DNA of 64,000 bases from Corynebacterium sp. HMSC04H06. Its GTDB lineage: Bacteria; Actinomycetota; Actinomycetes; Mycobacteriales; Mycobacteriaceae. The position numbers and the translations under genes were made by a program. Positions within the stretch are counted from its first letter, which is position 1. The number at the start of each line of letters is the position of its first letter. Below are positions 57,424 to 64,000 of the stretch, one piece after another. The stretch spans positions 1 through 64,000 of the forward strand of contig NZ_KV823416.1 in the NCBI RefSeq assembly GCF_001815935.1. The letters run 5' to 3'. The notes beneath the pieces are model-generated. The model saw nothing but the letters and a program-made list of their open reading frames with translations, was not told the origin of the DNA and searched no databases.

Positions 57424-58719
57424 CTATCGCAGCCGCCGTCCCACGAAGCCGGCGGCCAGGGTGTTGCCCGTGCTCGTGTCGACCAGCAGGAAGTTGCCCA
57501 CCGCGCCGCGGGCGGCGTAGTCCTCAACCGGAAGCTCGACCGGGGTCTGGAGCACGACGTGCGCGATCTCGTTGAGGGTGACCGCCTCCGGGTCTTCCTG
57601 GTCGGCCACGCCGTCCAGGTCCAGAATGCGCTCGACCTGCGTGATACGGGCCTTGACCACGGCGGTCCCGTAGCGTAGGTGAACCATCGGGCCGGACTTT
57701 AAGTCCTTGTCGGTCAGCGCGACGACGGTGGCAGCGAACTCGCGGGTGGCTTCCGGCCGGTCCGCACCGGAGATGAGGTCTCCGCGGGCCAGGTCCACGT
57801 CGTCGGCCAGGCGCAGCACAACGGATTCGCCGGCGCGGGTGGCCTCTACTTCCCCATCGGTGGTGTCGATGTGGGTGACCGTGCTGGTGCGGCCCTCCGG
57901 CAAGGCCACCGTGTCGCCGACGGCGATGGAGCCCGCCTGCACGCGGCCGGCGTAGCCGCGGTAGTCGCTGGCGTGCTCGCGGATGACGTACTGGATGGGG
58001 AAGCGGAAGTCCAAGTCCTCGGCGCGGCCGCCGGTAACCGGCACGTCCTCGAGCGCCTGCAGGACGGTCGGGCCGGAGTACCACTCCATCTGGGTGGAGG
58101 GCTCCACCACGTTGTCGCCCTTGAGTGCCGAAATCGGCACGACCTGGGTGTCGGTCAAGCCCAAGCGTTCGGCCAGGGTGCCGAATTCTGCCTCGATGGC
58201 GCGGAAGGTCGCCTCGCCGTAGTCCACCAGGTCAATCTTGTTGACGGCCAGGATGACGTGGCGCACGCCCAGCAGGGCCGCGACGTTGGCGTGGCGGCGG
58301 GTTTGCTCGACCACGCCGTGGCGGGCATCGATAAGCAGCACCACGACCTGGGAGGTCGACATGCCGGTGACGGTGTTGCGAGTGTACTGCACGTGCCCCG
58401 GGGTGTCCGCCAGGATGAAGGTGCGCTTGTCTGTGGCGAAGTAGCGGTAGGCCACGTCGATGGTGATGCCCTGCTCGCGCTCGGCGCGCAGGCCGTCAAC
58501 CAGCAGGGACAGGTCCATGCCGTCGAAGCCGCGGTCGGCGCTGCTGCGCTCCATGGATTCCATCTGATCGGCCAGCACGGACTTGGTGTCGTGCAGCAGG
58601 CGGCCGACGAAGGTGGACTTACCGTCGTCTACGGAACCGGCGGTGCACAGGCGCAGCGTCTCGCGCTCTTTGAGCTGATCCACTCCCTGGACCGGGGATG
58701 GGCTTTGGGTGGTAGGCAT
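57424..58719 (-). CDS. cysN: Sulfate adenylyltransferase subunit 1 (GTPase)
   Basis: A 431-residue elongation-factor-like GTPase that drives APS formation by CysD. Motifs: CTAGSVDDGKST (P-loop), DTPGHVQYTRNTVTG (G3), LAVNKIDLVDYGE (G4), then two beta-barrel domains. It ends after the barrels; the fused APS kinase (CysC) domain found in mycobacteria is absent, so the route should go through APS rather than PAPS. Its ATG overlaps the cysD stop by one base (TGATG). Confidence 0.95.
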   Translation of the reverse strand: MPTTQSPSPVQGVDQLKERETLRLCTAGSVDDGKSTFVGRLLHDTKSVLADQMESMERSSADRGFDGMDLSLLVDGLRAEREQGITIDVAYRYFATDKRTFILADTPGHVQYTRNTVTGMSTSQVVVLLIDARHGVVEQTRRHANVAALLGVRHVILAVNKIDLVDYGEATFRAIEAEFGTLAERLGLTDTQVVPISALKGDNVVEPSTQMEWYSGPTVLQALEDVPVTGGRAEDLDFRFPIQYVIREHASDYRGYAGRVQAGSIAVGDTVALPEGRTSTVTHIDTTDGEVEATRAGESVVLRLADDVDLARGDLISGADRPEATREFAATVVALTDKDLKSGPMVHLRYGTAVVKARITQVERILDLDGVADQEDPEAVTLNEIAHVVLQTPVELPVEDYAARGAVGNFLLVDTSTGNTLAAGFVGRRLR

Positions 58720-59618
58720 CAGAAATAGCCCTCCTTCTTGCGATCTTCCATGGCAGACTCGGATAGCTTGTCGTCTGCGCGGGTGGCGCCCCGCTCGGAC
58801 AGGGTGGAAATGGAAATCTCGGCCAGCACCTCATCCGGGGTGGAGGCGGTGGACTCGACGGCGCCGGTGCAGGACATGTCGCCGACGGTGCGGTAGCGCA
58901 CGGTCTTGGTCACCAGCTCCTCGCCCTCGGTCGGCCCGCCCCACTCGCCGGGGGCCAGCCACATGCCGTTGCGGTTGAACAGCTCGCGCTGGTGGGAGTA
59001 GTAGATATCGGGCAGCTTAAGGCCGCGGGCGCCGATGTATTCCCAGATGTCGGACTCGGTCCAGTTAGAGATCGGGAAAACGCGGATATTCTCCCCGGCC
59101 ATCTTGGCGCCGTTGTAGAGGTTCCACAGCTCCGGGCGCTGGCGGCGCGGGTCCCAGCCACCGAAGGAGTCGCGCACGGAGAAGATGCGTTCCTTGGCGC
59201 GGGCGCGCTCCTCGTCGCGGCGCGCCCCGCCCAGCACGGCGTCGTAGCCGCGCTCGGCGATGGTCTCAACCAGCGGGACGGACTGCAGCGGGTTGCGGGT
59301 GCCGTCGGGGCGCTCCTGCAGGTCGCCGCGGTCGATCCAGTCCTGGACCTTGGCCACGTGCAGGCGAGCGCCGGATTCCTCGACTAGGCGATCGCGGAAC
59401 TCGATGACCTCCGGGAAGTTATGCCCGGTGTCCACGTGGAGCAGCTCGAAGGGCACGGTGGCCGGGGCGAAGGCCCGGCGCGCCAGCTCGAAGACCACCA
59501 CGGAGTCCTTGCCGCCGGAAAAGAGCAGCCCGACTTTGTCGAACTGGCCGGCTACCTCGCGCAGGATGTGGAGGGATTCGTTTTCTAGATCTTTCAGATG
59601 AGGGGAAAGTGCAGTCAT
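58719..59618 (-). CDS. cysD: Sulfate adenylyltransferase subunit 2
   Basis: A 299-residue PP-loop enzyme that joins sulfate and ATP to APS. The PP motif is GLLFSGGKDSVV, followed by LLHVDTGHNFPEV, GGARRDEERARAKER, FPISNWTESDIWEYI and the C-terminal RYRTVGDMSCTGAVES. ATG 59618 overlaps the cysH stop (TAATG); an upstream frame extension is not needed. It forms a heterodimer with CysN. Confidence 0.95.
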   Translation of the reverse strand: MTALSPHLKDLENESLHILREVAGQFDKVGLLFSGGKDSVVVFELARRAFAPATVPFELLHVDTGHNFPEVIEFRDRLVEESGARLHVAKVQDWIDRGDLQERPDGTRNPLQSVPLVETIAERGYDAVLGGARRDEERARAKERIFSVRDSFGGWDPRRQRPELWNLYNGAKMAGENIRVFPISNWTESDIWEYIGARGLKLPDIYYSHQRELFNRNGMWLAPGEWGGPTEGEELVTKTVRYRTVGDMSCTGAVESTASTPDEVLAEISISTLSERGATRADDKLSESAMEDRKKEGYF

Positions 59619-60403
59619 TATTCGTGTAACCCGCATTCTGTCTTGCCGTCAGCGAATACTCGTCCCGAGCGGGCGTCGTCGCCCTCTGCCACGGGGAAGG
59701 TCAGGGGCGCGCACCCGATGGAGCGGTACCCCTGGAGGGTAAGGGGGTGGATGATGAGGTCGTGGTCGCGGATGTAGGCGTCCGTGTCATCCAGGTCCCA
59801 GGTGATAATCGGCGAAATCTTGAGCCGGCCCGTGCGGTCCAGGCTGAGCGCCGGGGCTTCCGCGCGGTGCTCGGAGTCCGCTCGCCGCAGGCCGGTAATC
59901 CAGCCCACGTAGTCATCCATGGCCATGTTCAGCGGCTCCACCTTGCGCATGCGGTTGTAGGAGGCCACGTCCCAGGAGTACATGCGCGGGCCGTAGACTT
60001 CGTCCTGCTCCTCCGGGGTCAGCAGGGGCCGGATGCGGCGCAGCGGCAGGTCCGGGTAGCGCTTTTCGACGGCGTCGGCGGTCTCCAGGGTCTCTGGGAA
60101 GTGGAAGCCGGTGTCGATGAAGAGCAGGTCCCCGTCGAGCCCGGCGCAGTGGGCCAGCTCGGCGAGCACGGTGTTTTCCATAGACATGGTCACCGCCACG
60201 CGGCCCGGCGCGTGGGTCACGGTGAAGTCCATGATGTCCTCCGCGCTGGCGTTGTACAGCTTGTCCGCCCAGCGGTCCACCAGTTCCTGGTTGGCGGCGG
60301 CTACCGCGGGCGACAGCGGCGCGGTGTCCCGGGTTCCTTCCGGACTCTGGCTGGCGTCGCGATAATTCTTACCACCACCCAGCAGGTTCACGTTTGTTGT
60401 CAT
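59618..60403 (-). CDS. cysH: APS/PAPS reductase CysH lacking Fe-S cysteines
   Basis: A 261-residue phosphoadenylyl/adenylyl-sulfate reductase reducing activated sulfate to sulfite. The PP-loop-like VAVTMSMENTVL, LFIDTGFHFPETLE, GWITGLRRADS and the C-terminal catalytic KTECGLH are present. Iron-sulfur APS reductases carry CC before RMRKVEPL and CxxC after the IG of SIGC; here these read YNRMRKVEP and SIGCAPL, so three of four cluster ligands are gone. E. coli PAPS reductases also lack them, but no APS kinase is fused to cysN. First gene of cysH-cysD-cysN, with no cysI or cysX between it and the divergent ORF. Confidence 0.88.
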   Translation of the reverse strand: MTTNVNLLGGGKNYRDASQSPEGTRDTAPLSPAVAAANQELVDRWADKLYNASAEDIMDFTVTHAPGRVAVTMSMENTVLAELAHCAGLDGDLLFIDTGFHFPETLETADAVEKRYPDLPLRRIRPLLTPEEQDEVYGPRMYSWDVASYNRMRKVEPLNMAMDDYVGWITGLRRADSEHRAEAPALSLDRTGRLKISPIITWDLDDTDAYIRDHDLIIHPLTLQGYRSIGCAPLTFPVAEGDDARSGRVFADGKTECGLHE

Positions 60404-60604
60404 TATTTTAAGTGCGCTCCTTTGGGGTCAGTGCACCTTACTCTAGGTAATGCGGCCGATTCGCGCAGCCGAAGTTCCAGCTCCGCGCACCCGCGGGGGC
60501 GTTGTACTTGGGGAACGGGCAGAATATAATTGCCCCCATACTGTACCGCTCGGACTATATTTACAGACAGTACGGTCTAGACGAATTGCACTAAGGAGGT
60601 CATC

Positions 60605-61024
60605 ATGCCTAGCGCCCTCGGCTCGCGCGTCGCTGTCATCGGCGACGGCCCCGCCGCGCTTTCCGCCACGGAACGACTCATCGGGGCCGGCATGTGTGTC
60701 GACCTCATCTCCTCCCGCCCCGCCCCCTTCGGCTTCCTGCGTCACTTCGCAGCCCCAGGCACGCCCACCGACGGCACGCCGCACCTGCGGCTGATCGGCA
60801 ACGTGCGCGTCGGCTCCGGCGGCGACATCACCCACCGCGAGCTGCATGCACTGGGCAACCACGCTGACCCCGATCTGCTGGTCTTGGAGCTGCACGCCCG
60901 CGGCCTGGCCATTACTACCTGGGAGGGCTGCTTCCACCCCGCCGCGGCGACCGCGGAGCCCGCAGCCCCCACCGACTGGGACGCCGTCATCAGCCGCGCC
61001 GGCCTAGCGCCGCTGTGCTTCTAG
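60605..61024 (+). pseudogene. Internally deleted ferredoxin-NADP reductase (fpr2-like remnant), still an open 139-codon frame
   Basis: Residues 1-60 follow FprA: VAVIGDGPAALSATERLI (FAD motif, with Asp for the usual Ser/Gly) and SSRPAPFGFLRHFAAPG. From about residue 90 the frame jumps to the C-terminal tail, where DLLVLELHARGLAITTWEGC corresponds to the FprA end. About 300 residues, including the NADP domain and most of the FAD domain, are missing, so reductase activity is not expected. A perfect AAGGAGGT site precedes the ATG and no stop interrupts the frame, so it may still be translated. In C. glutamicum fpr2 is divergent from the cys operon at this place. Confidence 0.75.
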
Positions 61025-61094
61025 GCACCAAGCTTTCCCCGATCCCCACGCAAACCACTGTGCGCAGCTCTAGGCGGGTGTCCCAGCCTTAGGT

Positions 61095-61100
61095 TACTAT
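61095..61100 (+). promoter_or_regulatory. Minus-10 element for a leaderless ABC exporter message
   Basis: TACTAT is followed after seven bases by the GTG start at 61108; there is no ribosome site. This is the same leaderless geometry as at 37153. Confidence 0.5.
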
Positions 61101-61107
61101 TGCCTGC

Positions 61108-62829
61108 GTGGAACTTATCCGAATTATTATGAGCCGCTCGAAGCCCTACGTTGGCTTCGTTATAGCGGTGCTCGTGCTGCAGTCGGCCTCGACTGCGGCG
61201 ACGCTCTATCTGCCCTCGCTGAACGCCAGCATCATTGACGAGGGCGTATCCCGCGGCGACGTGCCCTTTATCTGGCGCACCGGCTCCATCATGCTGGCCG
61301 TGGCCTTGGTCCAGGTGCTCACCGCCGTCGCCGCGGTCTGGTTCGGCTCCCGCACCGCCATGGGGCTGGGCCGGGACCTGCGCCGGGAGGTCTTTGCCAA
61401 GGTCACGCGCTTTTCCTCCGAGGACCTGCACCACTTCGGCACGCCGACGCTGATTACCCGCGCCACCAACGACGTCCAGCAGGTGCAGATGGTCTACCTG
61501 ATGGCGCTCAACTTCATTATCACCGCGCCCATCATGTCCGTCGGCGGCGTCATCATGGCCATCCGCGAGGACGCCGGGCTGTCCTGGCTGGTCTGGGTCT
61601 CGGTGGGCGTGTTGCTGGTGCTCATCGGGCTGTTGATCGCCAAGCTGGTGCCGCTGTTTAGCCGCATGCAGCTGCAGCTGGACGCGCTAAACGGCACGGT
61701 CCGCGAACAAATCGCCGGCATCCGCGTGGTGCGCGCCTTCGTGCGCGAGCGCTTCGAGACCGAGCGCTTTACCGAGGACAACTGGCAGCTGACCCAGCTG
61801 TCGCTGCGCATCGGCCAGCTCTTCGTGCTGATGTTTCCCATCATCACCGTCATTCTCAACGTCGCCACCGGGGCGGTGTTGTGGTTCGGCGGCCACCGAG
61901 TCGAGGCCGGCGACGTCGCCGTCGGCTCACTGACAGCGTTCCTGCAATACCTGCTGCAGATCCTCGCCGCGGTCATGATGGGCTCGTTCATGGCCGTCAT
62001 ATTCCCCCGCGCGATGGTCTGCGCCAAGCGCATCACCCAGGTGCTGGCCCACTCGCCCAGCATCGACGAGCCAGCCAACCCGCAGGACCCGCCGGCCGCG
62101 GGGACTGGCTGCACCATCGAGATGCGCGAGGTCAGCTTCAACTACGCCGGCGCGGAGGAACCCGTGCTCAGCGACATCAGCTTCACCGCGCAGCCCGGCC
62201 GCACGACCGCGATCATCGGCTCCACCGGCGCGGGCAAGACCACGCTACTCTCGCTCATCCCGCGGCTCTACCTGCCGGCGTCCGGCCAGGTCCTCATCGA
62301 CGGCGCGGACGCCGCGCTGATGTCTAGGGCCGCCCTGGTCGAGCGCGTCAGCATGGTCCCGCAGAAGCCCTACCTGTTCAGCGGCACCGTGGCCAGCAAC
62401 CTGCGGATGGGCAACCCGGCAGCTAGCGATGCGGACCTGTGGGACGCCCTGCGCATCGCCCAGGCCGACTTCGTCGATGACCTCGACATGCCAATTGCCC
62501 AGGGCGGCACGAACGTCTCCGGCGGCCAGCGCCAGCGCCTGTGCATCGCCCGCATGCTGGTCGCCCGCCCTAAGGTCTACCTCTTCGATGATTCCTTCTC
62601 CGCCCTGGACGTGCTCACCGATGCCCGCGTGCGCGAGGCCATGCAGGAACGCACACGGGAGGCGACCACTATCATCGTCGCCCAGCGCGTGGCCTCCATC
62701 CAGGACGCGGACCAGATCCTCGTGCTCGAGGCCGGGCGGATCGTGGCCCGCGGTACCCACGAGGAATTGCTCACCACCTCCCCGACGTACCAAGAAATCG
62801 TCGAATCCCAAGAGACTGCGAGGGCCTAG
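61108..62829 (+). CDS. ABC exporter half-transporter, ATPase and permease fused (first subunit)
   Basis: A 573-residue half-transporter: six membrane helices (about 1-310), then an ATPase with Walker A GSTGAGKTT, signature VSGGQRQRLCIAR and Walker B YLFDDSFSALD. The residue after the Walker B Asp is Asp instead of the catalytic Glu, as in the degenerate site of heterodimeric exporters. The second subunit starts four bases downstream, so the two form an asymmetric pair exporting drugs or lipids. The start is GTG. Confidence 0.9.
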   Translation: MELIRIIMSRSKPYVGFVIAVLVLQSASTAATLYLPSLNASIIDEGVSRGDVPFIWRTGSIMLAVALVQVLTAVAAVWFGSRTAMGLGRDLRREVFAKVTRFSSEDLHHFGTPTLITRATNDVQQVQMVYLMALNFIITAPIMSVGGVIMAIREDAGLSWLVWVSVGVLLVLIGLLIAKLVPLFSRMQLQLDALNGTVREQIAGIRVVRAFVRERFETERFTEDNWQLTQLSLRIGQLFVLMFPIITVILNVATGAVLWFGGHRVEAGDVAVGSLTAFLQYLLQILAAVMMGSFMAVIFPRAMVCAKRITQVLAHSPSIDEPANPQDPPAAGTGCTIEMREVSFNYAGAEEPVLSDISFTAQPGRTTAIIGSTGAGKTTLLSLIPRLYLPASGQVLIDGADAALMSRAALVERVSMVPQKPYLFSGTVASNLRMGNPAASDADLWDALRIAQADFVDDLDMPIAQGGTNVSGGQRQRLCIARMLVARPKVYLFDDSFSALDVLTDARVREAMQERTREATTIIVAQRVASIQDADQILVLEAGRIVARGTHEELLTTSPTYQEIVESQETARA

Positions 62830-62832
62830 ACC

Positions 62833-64000
62833 ATGGCTGATACTCCTTCCACTTCCCAGCCCACCGACGAAGAGCTGGCGGCCCTCGAGTCCCAGGTCTC
62901 CGGCGACGACTGGTCCGGGGCCGCGCCCCGCCAGGCCAAGCACTTCTGGCCCTCGGCCACCCGGCTGGTGGGCCTGCTCGCGCCGTACAAGTGGCAGCTC
63001 GCCTTCGTGGGGCTTTTGACCGTCGGCTGCGTCTTCCTCACCGTCTACGCTCCCCGGGTACTCGGGCGCGCGATGGACGTCATCTTCTCCGGCGTCGTCT
63101 CGCGCCAGCTGCCCGCCGGGCTCAGCGCCGAGCAGGCCGTCGAGGGCCTGCGCCAGTCCGGCCACGACCGGATGGCCGACATGGCGGCCGCGATGGATCT
63201 GGTGCCCGGCAGCGGGATCGACTTCACCAAGCTCGGCCAGCTCATCCTGATTGTCATCGCCATGTACGTCGTAGCCTCGGGCTTCCAGCTCTGGCAGGGG
63301 CTGGTGCTCAACCGCCTGGTGATGGACACGATCTTCAAGCTGCGCCAGGACGTCGAATCTAAGATCCACTCGCTGCCGCTGAGCTACTTCGACACCACCC
63401 AGCGCGGCGACCTCCTCTCGCGCACCACCAACGACCTGGACAACGTCCAGCAGGCCCTGCAGCAGGCGCTGTCCCAGCTGTTCTACAACCTACTGCTCGT
63501 GACAGGTATTACCGTCATGATGTTCACGGTCTCCTGGCAGCTCGCGCTCGTCGCGCTGCTAGCTATCCCGCTGACCGGGGTCATCATGGCGGTCATTGGC
63601 ACCCGCTCGCAGCGCCAGTTCGTGTCCCAGTGGCGCTCCACCGGCCAGCTCAACGGGCAGGTCGAGGAGTCCTTTACCGGCCAGGAGCTGTCCCTCATCT
63701 TCGGGCGCACCCAGGCCATGCGGGAGGAATTCGATAACCGCAACACCGCGCTCTACGAGGCCAGCGCCTCCGCGCAGTTCCTGTCCGGCATGATGATGCC
63801 CGTCATGCAGTTCGTCTCCTACCTGTCGTACGTGGCCATCGCCGTCCTCGGCGGCCTGCGCGTGGCCCACGGACAGATGACGCTGGGCGATGCCACCGCG
63901 TTCATCCAGTACTCCCGCGAGTTCAACCAGCCGCTGGGCCAGCTCGGCGGCATGATGCAGCAGATCCAGTCCGGCGTCGCCTCGGCCGAGCGCGTCTTCG
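62833..64000 (+). CDS. ABC exporter half-transporter (second subunit), cut by window end
   Basis: The first 389 codons of the partner subunit. A charged N-terminus of about 45 residues leads to the first helix (YKWQLAFVGLLTVGCVFLTV). A polar segment of about 70 residues between the first two helices is longer than usual. The coupling-helix region SYFDTTQRGDLLSRTTNDLDNVQ and SGVASAERVF before the ATPase are typical of type IV exporters. The ATPase domain lies outside the window. Confidence 0.9.
   Translation, partial: MADTPSTSQPTDEELAALESQVSGDDWSGAAPRQAKHFWPSATRLVGLLAPYKWQLAFVGLLTVGCVFLTVYAPRVLGRAMDVIFSGVVSRQLPAGLSAEQAVEGLRQSGHDRMADMAAAMDLVPGSGIDFTKLGQLILIVIAMYVVASGFQLWQGLVLNRLVMDTIFKLRQDVESKIHSLPLSYFDTTQRGDLLSRTTNDLDNVQQALQQALSQLFYNLLLVTGITVMMFTVSWQLALVALLAIPLTGVIMAVIGTRSQRQFVSQWRSTGQLNGQVEESFTGQELSLIFGRTQAMREEFDNRNTALYEASASAQFLSGMMMPVMQFVSYLSYVAIAVLGGLRVAHGQMTLGDATAFIQYSREFNQPLGQLGGMMQQIQSGVASAERVF

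Noticed and set aside
60575-60595. McbR operator (GTCTAGAC near 60578)
   Set aside because: The half-sites are in the reverse arrangement and unspaced compared with TAGAC-N6-GTCTA.

Overview
The window is a chromosomal segment of a high-GC Corynebacterium. Gene order points to this: glnX-glnH-pknG, pta-ackA, fprA, purT, purA, class II fba, pyrE with a SpoU methyltransferase, clpB, ald next to hspR-dnaJ-grpE-dnaK, and cysH-cysD-cysN beside a ferredoxin-NADP reductase locus follow the C. glutamicum arrangement, with local insertions and losses. Most of it is conserved core chromosome. No rRNA, tRNA, CRISPR array, transposase or phage gene was recognised.

Layout: 1-2.6 kb, an edge-truncated drug-efflux MFS gene, an ABC-2 permease/ATPase pair and a Nudix hydrolase. 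2.7-7.7 kb, the overlapping glnX-glnH-pknG operon (amino-acid sensing upstream of OdhI). 7.65-8.9 kb, a DUF559-type nuclease-like gene with palindromic repeats on one side and an inverted pair of DnaA boxes on the other. 8.9-17.9 kb, central metabolism: ackA, pta, a lactate/malate dehydrogenase homologue, a serine/threonine-type transporter divergent from threonine deaminase, fprA, GNAT. 17.9-29.2 kb, purT, purA, a hypothetical, a FUSC protein, fba, a GH76 hydrolase, SpoU, pyrE, a membrane-anchored hypothetical and a Ser-for-Cys rhodanese. 29.3-34.5 kb, clpB with a SigH/HspR control region, a membrane protein and a GltS-like symporter. 34.8-37.1 kb, an accessory patch: a flavoprotein gene with an amber codon and a second DUF559-type gene bracketed by two copies of a palindromic element. 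37.2-43.4 kb, a luciferase-like monooxygenase, a flavohaemoglobin-like protein, a nitrilase, a WXG-like/DUF1023 hydrolase pair and ald. 43.5-48.4 kb, the dnaK-grpE-dnaJ-hspR heat-shock cluster with its SigH/HspR region and two terminators. 48.4-51.2 kb, a small acidic protein, then a six-TM histidine kinase, a 54-codon exported-peptide gene and a LuxR-type response regulator. 51.7-60.4 kb, putA, a PerM-family protein, a nucleosidase and cysN-cysD-cysH. 60.6-64 kb, an internally deleted ferredoxin reductase remnant and two ABC exporter halves.

The most interesting candidates are: (i) the kinase / Cys-x4-Cys exported peptide / regulator cassette at 48.95-51.05 kb, which looks like an undescribed peptide-signalling system; (ii) two DUF559/AbiEi-like genes, each lying beside its own family of palindromic repeats, an arrangement like REP/RAYT pairs but with a PD-(D/E)XK-type protein; and (iii) a sulfate-reduction locus that has no cysI in its usual place, carries a collapsed reductase gene, and has a CysH lacking three of the four Fe-S cysteines. 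All functional statements rest on reading the translated sequence; no database search was run.
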